In this document: positions 45,401 through 56,097 of the stretch, piece after piece
Position numbering within the stretch: the stretch's first letter is position 1
Layout of the letters: each line of letters opens with the position of its first letter
DNA from: Styela clava
Taxonomy: Eukaryota; Chordata; Ascidiacea; Stolidobranchia; Styelidae
NCBI RefSeq assembly: GCF_964204865.1
Contig: NC_135250.1
Location: forward strand, 11,346,001 to 11,410,000
Direction of reading: 5' to 3'
Length of the DNA stretch: 64,000 nucleotides
Program-made: the position numbers and the translations under genes
The notes under the pieces: model-generated
Told to the model about the DNA's origin: nothing
Seen by the model: the letters and a program-made list of their open reading frames with translations, nothing else
Database searches by the model: none

Positions 45401-48400
45401 GATAGTGCTATTCTTGTGATTTAGCTTACTTGAAGCTACCTACAACATACAGAGTGAAGAAGAACTCATAAATTTATTTAACACTTGAATTTTTGTTTGT
45501 GTATGACTACCCAAAAGTTACATTATTTTGAGACGCTTTGCACAAAAGTTGTGTTCTGTCCAGAACAGTGGCTTCCAACATGTTATGGCTCGTGGTGCCC
45601 TTCCATGGACTTTTATCACTCGTGACCCTGTGGTACTTGTAGTGTTATTTTGATTGGTAGATTCCAAATCTCATTATGTTCAAATGATTCATGCTCAACA
45701 AAGTGAAAACATGCTGTGAAAAAGCCTTATCAAGCAATGAAACTAGGAAAAACAGGGAATTTTTTTGTGTAAAGTGGAAAGTAGAATCGGTTTTACACCT
45801 AGCATCGTGACCGCCCTTCAACTGCTCTGGAGCCCCTGGTTGGAACCGCTTCTCAAGAATATGTCTCAAATGACTTGGGTTCTGTTTTGTGGGTCATCAT
45901 TTTGTCATTTTAGCAATTTTCTTTGAACTTTCTATTTCTTTATGCTAATATTTATGAGATAGCCTTGAATTCATATGAATTGCAACTGTCAATTTCAGAC
46001 TATTGCTAGCTTCCACATCGGAGGTGTATGGGGATCCAGAAGAACATCCCCAGAAAGAAGAATACTGGGGTCACGTTAACCCTATTGGGCCGAGAGCTTG
46101 CTATGATGAGGGAAAGAGAGTTGCTGAAACAATGTGCTATGCATATAAATCACAAGTACGTGTTAATTTTATCTTTACCAACAAAGACATTTGGTTGAAT
46201 TGTTGTTTTATTATGATTTACTTTAATTTAAGGATAATGTTGAAGTAAGAGTGGCAAGAATATTTAACACTTTCGGTCCACGTATGCATATGGCTGATGG
46301 CAGGGTGGTGTCAAATTTTGTACTTCAAGCTTTGAAAGGAGAAGATATTACGGTATGTGTTGTTTTATTCAAATTTTCCATGCTATATTTAGTAATCATT
46401 CAATAATTTTCTTGATTCATTTACCAAATGTGTTTTAGAGCAGTTTTGTTTAAATTATATTTAGCTCAAAATACCCAAAGAACACTACTGAATGGGTAAT
46501 CAGAAGTTAGCCTTCAGTTTATTACATTTCTTATCATTTTTTATTCTTATTAAATCAGTTGCTGCAATATCTTTACTTGTTAGAGAGAAATTCATAAATT
46601 AATACTTTAAGAATCTGACAACTGGGGTTCAGTTTTCTTGTAAAAATTGACTAAGATTTAATTTAGTAAATTTACCACTTTTTTTAGATTTATGGTAATG
46701 GGAAACAGACAAGATCATTTCAATATGTGAGGTAACTTAAATTTTTACACATAATCTTATTTCATTCTGCCATAAACGAAATAATAAAGATGTCAATTAC
46801 ATGGTTAACTTATGGTTAACATCGTTAACTTTTTTAATAGTATTTAAAATAATTTGGATGTTATTTGGCTTGTTGTGGCTTCTATTTGATGAGTGAAGCA
46901 GGTCTAGCCCACCTCTTCATACATCCAACTTGGCAATTCTGATTGTGCAATTTGGCATTAGGTGACTCCAATTATAATCAGCTTGACGATATCTTCTGAG
47001 GAATACTTTTCTATCCACAGTACATTACTCTTGTTGACTAATTCGGTATCCAATTTGGCAATCCTCATAAAATTATTAATTTGGTGTGGCAAAAGAATTT
47101 ATTCATTTTTTTTTTCATTTGTTTGTATATTTTCCTCTTTACTGAGTAATTTATTTGATTTTAAGTCTCGCATTTTTTTTATCTTCCGACAATATCATGT
47201 CTCGATGATTGTGTGTATGTGTGTGTGTGTGCGTGCGTGCCTTAATTAGTTTTTTTTACTTTTGGGTGAGCGAACACGTACTACTTCTTTTATCAATACC
47301 TTTCCATCTAAAATCTGTGCGTTTCAAACCTTACTCGAGGTTTTGCTCGCTCTCCCGATTCTATAATCAGTTACTTTTATTTTTGTTTTTATCTATTATT
47401 ATCGTCTATTGCTGATTATGGAGTCGAAATAAACTTATACTTATACTTATGTAAATAAGCATCATATAAAAAGTTCTTATTTCCCAGTGATCTGGTCAAA
47501 GGACTTATCGCCTTGATGGAAAGTGATGTCGATTCTCCAGTTAATATTGTAAGTCCAAATTTCCACATTTTCATTTGAAGTTTTTCTTATCTTTGATAAA
47601 TTAATCTGTAATTTAACCTTGTTTAGAGTGTTGTTTGAAATAAAGATGAGTGTAAATGTGGAATACATGTCTGCTAGAAAAAAGAAAAAAGAAATTGATT
47701 CATATCCAACAAAGATTAAGCCTCTTTATTGGCTTTTTCTCACTGTTATCTGCCATTTTTGGTTTTGTATCAAAAATATATAAATGGTCTTCACTCTTCA
47801 TATTTCTCACTGACTTCCATCTGATAATATATGCCTATATACTAGAGCTGGAAATTTGAAAGTAATGTAAAGTAATCCCTGTTGGCACTAAAACCACAGC
47901 ATAAATCAATGTCGACATATTTTTTGTGTAATATATATTACACAATATTTTATTTTTATTCAATATATATTTTTGTGTAAAAATATGTCTAATTATGTTA
48001 CAATTCTAAATTGGCTTTGCATAAACTTGGCATTCCTGGAAAATGAGTACAGATCGAAAATGTTCTTCGAGTAACTAGTCGATCTGCTTATCACTCTTTT
48101 ATAAAATATATGAATTTTTTTTGCGTAACTGGGTATATTTCAATACCCAGCCCTGTTCCCGGCTTAACTATATACATTATGAAATATAATTACCAGTACC
48201 TTAAAATAACCATTCAAAGCCAATGCCACACCTTGCCACCCAAAAACTAGTTGTAAGAAAAATTAATTTTATACTCCATTCTATAGGGTAATCCAAAGGA
48301 ATTAACAATACAAGAATTTGCGGAATTGATTAAGAAAATGACTTCTAGTTCATCTAAAATAATAAACAAAGAAGCTGCCACTGACGATCCCAGGAAAAGA

Positions 48401-49394
48401 AAACCCGATATAACAAAAGCAAAGACTCTGTTACATTGGGAACCAATGGTCAGTATTGTCATTCATACACTGTAACATGTTATTATATTTCGATTTCAAT
48501 AGTTTTTTAGGTGATTATGTCTAAATTTAGATTGTGGTATAAAGGTCGCTGTTCTTTGTGCTTTTGTTCTCTTTTTTTAAATTACATATTTTGAAGTAAC
48601 TGAATTGAATTTATTGAACATAGTGACACGAAAAAAAGGAACTATTTTGTTCTTTTGTTCAAAATTCAATCTGATATGCAATTGCTCTATCTTAGATATA
48701 ATGTAGGTCGTATATGGCAAATGTTTCTGTGTTTTGAAATATTCTCATTTCAAATGTTTTTTCTGAGGTTGGCTGATTTCTGATGGAATATGCAGTCATG
48801 GCTTTGATCATTCCAAAATGATAAAATGTTTTACAATGGGATTTCAGGGGAGAGAAAGGCCTATAATGGGTCTTAATCATATGGTGTAATATAACCTCTT
48901 GTCCGATTACCAGACCATGTCAGGCAAGGGATTAGTTGGTGGGTTATATGTTTCCAATGGATGGACTTGATGGGAGGAAGCCGTAACCATGTGAACCACC
49001 CAACGGCATCATGTGTCGAGTAATTCTTTTACTTATAATTATTCCCCCCAGGATTCAAACCTACAAACCCACACAGGGTGACCAGTGGTGGGACTACAAA
49101 CATATTGCTATTGCGTAGCATAATGTGCCAAACGCGAGCGTGAAATCATGGAATGAGGATTTCTATATATATATATTTATATTTTAATAAACAAAAATAA
49201 GACAAAAAATTGTATCTGCAATCTTTAGTTTGGTTCGTTTGTGTTCCAAACTATATTCGTCATTCTGTTTTTCTTTTCAGGTATCCTTGTCTGACGGACT
49301 CAACTCAACAATTGCCTATTTTAAAGCTGAATTATTACAGAAATCTGAAAACAAAAGAAATGTGTTTTTACCTCCTAAAGAAAGCCTGTTATAG
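39421..49394 (+). CDS. UXS1: UDP-glucuronate decarboxylase (UXS1), 13 exons
   Basis: Converts UDP-glucuronate to UDP-xylose with bound NAD in the Golgi lumen, supplying xylose for proteoglycan linkers. My exons are 39421-39592, 40761-40833, 41339-41381, 41810-41862, 42048-42152, 42609-42744, 44229-44359, 45999-46155, 46233-46352, 46688-46731, 47488-47548, 48287-48448 and 49281-49394, all in phase, giving 456 residues. A type II anchor lies at about 45-60 after a basic RRMK. A stem follows (to about 120), partly in short exons 2-4. The SDR domain has TGGAGFVG (136-143), [27 protein letters not shown], and the catalytic YxxxK as Tyr273/Lys277 in ACYDEGKR. All key residues are intact and length matches animal UXS1. 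The exon 3 donor (AAG|GTTCGA) is weak. The N-terminal 37 residues before Met38 are uncertain. Introns carry a palindromic MITE, SINE and retroposon fragments. Confidence 0.95.
39642..39951. mobile_element. Degenerate hAT-like element in UXS1 intron 1
   Basis: Left CACCGGTTCTGAACCAGTGG with GGGCCACAG, right AGTGGGCCTCGG followed by AGGTAGAGAACCACTA. This is the pattern of hAT elements ending CAGTGGTTCTCAACC. Target duplications are not clearly matched. Confidence 0.6.
40024..40150 (+). mobile_element. SINE 3' part in UXS1 intron 1
   Basis: AACTAATCCCATTCCTGACA followed by TGG, GAGAGGACG and CCATATGGTTAAGCC..CTTATTGGCTTTCCTCTCCC matches the body of the unit at 48845-49100 read on its minus strand. 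It lacks the tRNA-like head. Confidence 0.6.
42955..43154. mobile_element. Palindromic GGYRCTCC MITE copy 4, TSD TGAAATAG
   Basis: Starts GGTACTCCCGTGGGGTTAGG, ends CACACTTCTGCTGGAGCGCC. TGAAATAG flanks both sides (42947-42954, 43155-43162). The arms are partly deleted, yet the ends and duplication are intact. Lies in UXS1 intron 6. Confidence 0.85.
45245..45358 (-). mobile_element. tRNA-derived SINE head in UXS1 intron 7
   Basis: On the minus strand TGGCCCGGTGGTTATAA fits an A box, and CTAGGGTTAAATCCCTGTGA fits a B box about 55 nt further on, followed by CCACCACACCT. This is the layout of a tRNA-derived SINE promoter; no tRNA cloverleaf is intact. Confidence 0.6.
45566..45851. mobile_element. 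Degenerate hAT-like element in UXS1 intron 7
   Basis: CAGTGGCTTCCAACATGTTA with GGCTCGTGGTGCCC at the left, and GGAGCCCCTGGTTGGAACCGCT at the right. The flanking 8-mers are only partly alike. No coding capacity. Confidence 0.55.
46895..47450 (+). mobile_element. Retroposon-like repeat, copy 2, in UXS1 intron 10
   Basis: Opposite-orientation relative of 14125-14690. It ends GAGTCGAAATAAACTTATAC followed by TTATACTTAT, a tandem ACTTAT tail. A (TG)n tract lies at about 47209-47240. Its body shows no reverse transcriptase. Confidence 0.7.
47717..47757 (+). mobile_element. SINE 3' fragment in UXS1 intron 11
   Basis: GATTAAGCCTCTTTATTGGC followed by TTTTTCTCACTGTTATC matches the same SINE tail as 23852, 40110 and 48850. 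Confidence 0.4.
48845..49100 (-). mobile_element. Nearly complete tRNA-derived SINE in UXS1 intron 12
   Basis: On the minus strand it has GTAGGTTTGAATCCTGGGGG (B-box-like), then a body containing GGTGGTTCACATGGTTACGG, CCACCAACTAATCCCTTGCC and TGACATGGTCTGGTAATCGG. The tail is CATATGATTAAGACCCATTA..CCTTTCTCTCCCC. The other copies in the window share the body or tail. Confidence 0.6.
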
Positions 49395-52119
49395 AAACAG
49401 ATGCTTTTGCTGGTGCTAATCAATATATGCAAAAGATATGTAAAGTCGTATATGATTTAAAGGTCATATCAAGAATATTTATGAGCATGGACGGAAATAC
49501 TAAAATTCAGCCCTTTTTTTTATATTCCCCCTTTTTTCAAATAATTATTAGTTAATGGATGGACAATTGGTATTCTTGGAGGAATAGTTTTTTTTGTTTG
49601 GTCAGGTTGACAGCTGGAAATGTATCATGAAATAGCCATAACATAAAATTGTGTGTACAGACCAATTTGAAGGACGACGGTTCAAATCCTGATTTTCTAT
49701 CATTCTCTGCATATAATAAATTAACTTCTTGCTATCCTCAATAATAAAAATATAATCGGCCTATATTGTGTCGGTGAATTTTTATTGAGAAAGTGCAATA
49801 TGCTATTTCTGTATTTAGATGTTGCAAACAATATGTTAGGGCTTGTTTTTTGTGTTAATGTCCAATGTACTTCATGATATTTTTTTAAAACTTTGCAATT
49901 TGCACTGAATCAGGCTCTGGACAAGCAGCCAGAATTTCCGTTCTCAAGCTTCAAAAACAAGTTTGTTTCAGATGAATTTCATGAATGTTCAAACATTGTT
50001 TTCAGTAATAGTTTATTTTTGAATACTGCAATTGCCGGCTCTGCACTGTTAGCAAATCAGGCATTAGACATGTGTTTGTGTATATGTATAATGATAGGAG
50101 CACATATGGTTAAATTCTGTATTTGTAACTTTTGATAGCGCAATTCCACATTACTTAGAATTTATGAATATAATTTTAATTGAAGCCATGGTTATATGAA
50201 TTTGTAAACCATCGGAAGCATCACAGATATTTTTAACTATATTTATTTATTCTTAGTGTTGCATTTATCAGATATGGCATATTGTTTTTTCAGAAAAAAG
50301 CATGTTGAATTATTCACAAATGCTTGAAGCATAAAAAAATATTCGAATTATGGTGTATTGGAAAGTTCCACTTTATTTCTTCGTTATTCGTTTCTTGTTG
50401 TTTATAGAAGGAAGTTCTATGAGCAGTTGATACTTATTGTAAATAGATCCTTTCTTTGGAATTATTGCAAGCACACCCAAGAGCAAAAATAATGAGAAAT
50501 CAGAGCTGTTTATCAGGAATGCTACCTGCAGAAAAACTTTGAAAATGATATCTGTTTTTTTTTTTATTGCTACAAATACTTGAAAAAATATTCCTGCTCT
50601 TTGCATCTTGCGTCTTGACTTTTAGAGTTGGTATCAAATAATTTTTTGCTTTTGTTATGATATTGCTTATAATTTTCCTGATTATGTTTTATGTTTCGAA
50701 ATGCTACTAAAAATGACTCTTCATCGATAACAGCAGCTTCAGTTTTGAAGCCTGCAGTTCGACCTCTGGATATTTTCTATTAATTAATATCACTTCGTTT
50801 CTATGTAAAAAATGCATCACTATTTTTATGAATTTTTTTATGCAATTTTTGGAGACTATGGTATATGCATTTCTATTCTCTCCCATTGCTGCTTATGAGT
50901 CTATAATCTATATATATGTGTCTAGTGACAGCTCTGATAACAGGAACTCTCCCATTAACACTCAATATCGTAGATAGTTTTTTGTAGAAATTTGACCATG
51001 ACACGCTCTGCTGTACGAAGTTTCTTAAGAGGTATTATGGTTATCACAACATGACAATAGTCTTGTACCTCCTATGGTTGTGTTTAAAAATAATGTGACA
51101 TTTTGTAATTTCATAACCAGTTCCAGTTTTTATTTTGCACAACATGTCCACTCTGTTTCAGTAGTTTTCAAAAATTATGCCAGGGGGGATGGTCTTTTTT
51201 TGTAAGCACCGTTTTTAGAATTTTTTTTTTTTTTTTGCACAAAGCTGCATTGAAAAAGTACCCTACTTAATTTTTTCACAAGACCATATATTTATTTACC
51301 TTCAGTTAAAATTATTATGTAAAATATCCCAAATTAAGGATTTTCAAAGAATTATATTAGATGAGATAATAGAAACATTGACTGACACAAATTTATTTGA
51401 CAAGCAAGTTAACTCATTACTACCAGTTAATCTTCATGTGACTGGCGCGTTTGATGACTGTTGTCAACCAATTTAGGGCTAGGAGTGAGATGTACTAATT
51501 TTAAAAAATGGACTGCAAATTTGCGTCTGTAATAAGTTTAATGTTCATTGGCTTGTTTATTTTTTTTATTGAGTAAGTTTGTTTCACAATTATAGGTGGA
51601 TTTCTACAGAACAAACATTTTCCTTACTACCTACAGCCCTACACTATTTCCATCTTTGAATTAAGGTATCAAGGGGTTGCTTGATATGCTTTTGCTTGAT
51701 AATGTTTTCTATTCAGTAATTTATTTACAATTTTCCACTTGTTCCTATTTAATCATGTATAAAATACCCTTTTGCAGTATTGTTGTTGACAACTTATTTT
51801 TGCGATTGTGAAAATGAAATAAAATCGTATCAGCACAAGTATATGACACTTGATTAATATACGACACAGGTCGTGAATGAGGTTATATTTTGTCTTGCAA
51901 AAGAATCTTTATCTGGCATTGAAAACGCCTGTTTTGTTTCATTTCAAAGATAAGATGACTTATCGAAAGCCATGCAATTTATGCATTGTAACGTGCGCAG
52001 AGTGCTATCGACATATAAGTGGTAAAACAGTGCTACAAATCTGCATTTGTACCCTGACCTCACGCCAGCGCGTCGTCAGCTAATTTTCACTGGGCAGTCA
52101 GCTAAGCCTGGACATTAAT
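49395..52119. other. UXS1 3' UTR and intergenic region
   Basis: No gene is supported. The first AATAAA after the UXS1 stop is at 49715-49720, so the 3' UTR may be about 330 nt. A B-box-like SINE scrap (GACGGTTCAAATCCTG) lies at about 49676. An 80-codon frame at 49893-50135 has no features. The last part should hold the cystatin gene's promoter. Confidence 0.45.
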
Positions 52120-55100
52120 ATGAACACGCCAGTGCGAAATATAATGATTGTTTTGCTGCTAGGAATTTTTGTTTCTGTTGTATCAGCTCAATCTGGCAAT
52201 GGCGAAGTTGGAACAGTCTCTGATTCTCCTTTGCGTCCTCCATCTCTTGGGGAAGCTATTCCGTCGTATCCAGATTATGAAGGTAATTCATACCCTGGCG
52301 GTCACTACCCCGGCAACTACGAAGGTGAGTTAAATCGCGTATTTCTTCGCTCGCTTATGCTGACTTACGCTCTGCCAGTTTTTTTTATTTTATTATTATT
52401 GCTGTTAAAACTGCTTACACTTGAAATTGTGTTTCGGATTTATGTATCTGATATCTACCGACTAGAAACTTGAGCAGTGCACGTATTTAGAAAGCAGCTA
52501 GTTGGTAGCGAATTTTACCCAGCGTAGGCTGTTCGTATATATGGATAGAAGTCTGATTGGCCAAAACGCATAGCGTCCTATGTCAAATTGTCGCATAAAC
52601 GCAGCACAGCCTACTTTTCCTTAGAAGTCTTGTGCAATATAAAAATATTATTTGAATCTATATATATATACGAAGGATTCCAAGTGAAAATATCAAACTT
52701 TTGAAGAAATCCGAAAATTAATAATTGGCGCCCTCATCGCGAACATATAACTATAAGCAAACAATCATAATAGTTTTAAAATACCTTCGGGTAAAAAAAA
52801 AATTATTGTATATAACTTATATAAGTAATAATATTATACAGTATGTTAATTACATTCTAAGGTACTCCTGAAGTGTGCGCACCAAGATGTCGCATAACCG
52901 GAACCTTAACCTGGTACACAACCTGAGGCCATGTTGTGAATCATCTTGGTGCGCATACTTCAGGAGGTCCCATTCTAAAGCTTTTTTTAATTATTCAAAC
53001 TAATAATCTGTTTCAGGGTATCGTTACTACAACTATGACGATTACTTCACCAGAATAAATGACTCATCAGAAGAAGATTCGTTCTCTAATGCGAATGAAG
53101 AAGGAACCCCGCTCCCAACAGACTTGGTAACTATACTAAAGTTCCTAAAACAGTTTGCTATAACTTTCGGTGATAAAAAAGAGTTTGTAAAGAGTTCGGA
53201 AACCAATTGAAATTCGCCCGCGAGTCTGTGTTCGAGCCTGAAAATTTACTCAAAGCAAGGTCACGCGCACTCACCCAAGACATCAAGGAAATTGATCGAT
53301 GGACAGGGTTACAGGCGACCAAATGCCAGGAGCTACTGAGGCTATGAGTGTGCTAGACATAGAGGACGCATATCAAAAACTATCATTCATTTCTTTCATT
53401 GCCTATATCTAATGTCAAACAGTTTGAAAAAATGAATTGCTCTGATGTCACTGTCTTGATATATTTATTGCACAAGATTTAAGCGTTTATCACTTGGTTT
53501 TATTGTACAAGACAAATCTATATATTTTACCGAGGCCACAATCTGACACTTCGGTGTCTGAGAAAACGCCAGCACAGAACGTAGACACGAAGTGATCAGT
53601 TGAGAATTTTCCTGCACACATATATTGCTATAGTAGTGGAGACCAATGTTAGCGTGGTTCGATACGAAAATAAGTTCAGTTAGATAGCTGGGACATCTTC
53701 GGGGTTTTGTTAGCAATTAGAATATATACTTGCGGCTTGGAAGTAATGAATATTAAACTCGACTCATGTTTGACGCAGCTATGATTCTCACTCGAGTCGT
53801 CATCACTGGATTTACTGTTGGTAGATAACAGTATGTGTGGTATTCCAATTAATGCGACAATATCTTGACAGGCAAATCCAGTGATGTTTCCACAAGAGCC
53901 ATCTGTCTGTATGCAACCAGTATATGCAGATAACGAATCGGTCGACTATGTTGTAAAAGCATCTACACAGGCGCCACGGAAAATACTATCTTATCTGGAA
54001 TTGAAATCTTCAGAGGTGATATGTATCATGCATTTTCAAATTTGAAAATTGAAACAATTGATGGATAGCTTACTTATTACTTATCGATCTTAAGATTGGT
54101 AAGTAGGTTGATAGGTATTTGTCTGTTTGTTTGTTTGTCTGTCTGTCTGTTAGATACACGCGATATCTCACGAAAACGAGGTTTGAATCTGCTTCAAATT
54201 TTGCATGTGCATTCATCATATCTCGGATCAGAAGCCTATTGATTTTGGTTGAATAATGTCGTATTATTAGCGAGTTATTAATTAATTAGTGATGGGTCAC
54301 ACGGTGTCACTATGGAGTAAGAGCGCATGAATCGAAACCGCAGTTTCTGTTTTGGGGGTCCCCTGACTTTCGATCGATAAGTCTTCGGTCTCCGACCGAT
54401 ATTCTCGTTACTCTTTTAAAGCCTAAATTAACCCTTTCATAGCTTCCCCGTGGTGCGATTTCGATAATTCTGTTGTGGAATCTGATCCGCAAAAAATTAA
54501 CAACAGTTCCTTGATACAATTTTGAATAATTTGATTTTCGTGTTCCCGTGTTCAAAATTGAGTCTTGTTGACTCTAATATTTAAATGCAGCCAAGTACGG
54601 ATTTAACTAGTTGAATAATCATCAAAACTTCTATTACAGGCCAGGAAAGCGGTGATGCTTGCCGTAGAATACTACATTCAAGAAAAAAAGGGATCAGTAA
54701 ATTTAGAAATGACTGAGATCAAAAGCGGATGCCAGCAGGTACAAAAAAAGAAACAGCGTATCCTCAATTTGTTTGAATACATATTTTTCAATTTTAAGCT
54801 TTCTGCTGTGCACCATGTACAGTAATATTTTAATTAATACAATCGCGACATATACATATATTTAATTTCTCACCTAGTGAATTATTTATTGATAACCTTC
54901 ATAAATTGGCAAATCTGTAGAATGTAGTATTCCAAATTACATTTAAATTTTGATCTTTTTTAAAAATCAATTTGAAATTCAAGTATTTTTTGTAAATTAT
55001 TGCTCTAAGTCTAATACGACCCGCAAAAATAATATAAATATAAAAGTATTTATATCACTTTCGCTGGGGTGAAGACTCAAAAATAGCAAATATACTACCA

Positions 55101-55648
55101 ACATAAAGCCACAGTAAAATAAACTTTTTCGATTAATTTTCCAGGTATTGGCTGGAACACTCTTCTTTTTCGTTTTTGATGCAAAGGAGACGATTTTCTG
55201 TGACACAGCTGCCGTGAACGCTACATGCACTGAAAACACAATGGTGAGTTGTTTTTGGATCAATTTTCAAGTTTTCATACCTTACGTATACACTCGTACA
55301 CGTACACTCCGAATATAAATTTATTAATCTGGCATCCCTTCCGACGAACTAGATATATCTGAAAAGGCTGAGAGAGCCTAGGTGCGTAGATGAGATACCT
55401 CGCAGTTTCTGTTTACATCATGTCTACCTGTATCTTATCATGTCTTTCCTAGATATGTTTGACGTGTGCCTATCATAACTAAGCCTAGCTTATAGTGTTT
55501 TTACATCCATTTTGTTTAGCACTCAAGAGAATGCAGAGCGAGGGTTCATCACAGCCAAGCAAACTCTTGGTATCCATTCTTCACCGAATGCCATTCTCCT
55601 GAGTTCTATCAAATTCCGAGAAAAATAGTACGAGTTCGTTATGTATAA
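52120..55648 (+). CDS. Secreted cystatin-domain protein, 6 exons
   Basis: Probable extracellular cysteine-protease inhibitor. My exons are 52120-52324, 53017-53126, 53872-54015, 54640-54738, 55145-55243 and 55520-55648; all junctions are GT-AG and phase-consistent, giving 261 residues. A signal peptide covers 1-23 (VSA|Q). Residues 24-150 form an unusual N-terminal extension: Gly/Pro/Tyr-rich (YPGGHYPGNY), then acidic Asp/Glu/Ser. The cystatin fold runs from about 154 to 245: an amphipathic helix (AVMLAVEYYIQ), QVLAG at 186-190 (family motif QxVxG with Leu at the third position), and four Cys at 205, 214, 224 and 243 spaced like the two disulfides of type 2 cystatins, with Trp236 near the second binding loop. 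NAT at 211 is a glycosylation sequon. The low-identity match makes the family call good but inhibitory activity unproven. No paralogue is seen in the window. Confidence 0.82.
52861..52970. mobile_element. Palindromic GGYRCTCC MITE copy 5, TSD CATTCTAA
   Basis: Starts GGTACTCCTGAAGTGTGCGC, ends GCATACTTCAGGAGGTCC. CATTCTAA flanks it at 52853-52860 and 52971-52978. It lies in intron 1 of the cystatin gene, 46 bp before exon 2. Confidence 0.93.
54070..54410 (+). repeat. Dispersed repeat, copy 2, in cystatin intron 3
   Basis: Forward-orientation relative of 10540-10850. Contains TTACTTATCGATCTTAAGAT, GTCTGTCTGTCTGTTAGATA, CGCGATATCTCACGAAAACG, ATCAGAAGCCTATTGATTTT and CACTATGGAGTAAGAGCGCA. Non-coding. 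Confidence 0.75.
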
Positions 55649-56097
55649 AGTAACAACCAGATTAAACAAGAATCAGTCTTTGACCTTTTGCCGAAGGTGG
55701 TATTTCTCTATGAGTATTGCATGATAGATCAAATTTTAGACTCGTCCTGACCACGATTTTTTCCTTTTAATATATTTTGAAGCATTGCAATTGATTCACT
55801 TTATTTACATTAGGAATAGTGCATTCAAGATTTTAAGCCAAACTCATTACTGTTGAGCACAGACATTCATAACCCATTATAGCTTATAAACACAATGTAA
55901 AGTTTTAAAATATTCAATATATGCAATCTAAAGACCAAATAGGAGTATATAAATTTAAAATGAGACAGTGGCGGCGACTTTTTTCATTGTATATTGCAAA
56001 CAACTTTACAGGTGCCATAACAATTCAAAAATAATATAATTAGCATATCTTGTAGTGGCAATCCACACATGTTCCAATAAAAATGAGACTTCATGGT
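55649..56097. other. Convergent 3' ends of the cystatin and membrane-protein genes
   Basis: The plus-strand AATAAA nearest the end is at 56076-56081. The minus-strand AATAAA at 56102-56097 overlaps the stop codon of the opposing gene; another minus-strand candidate lies near 55800. The two transcripts therefore probably end tail-to-tail or overlap. Confidence 0.5.

Noticed and set aside
47209-47415. TG-rich frame encoding MCVCVCVCV
   Set aside because: Translation of a microsatellite within a retroposon-like repeat in UXS1 intron 10.
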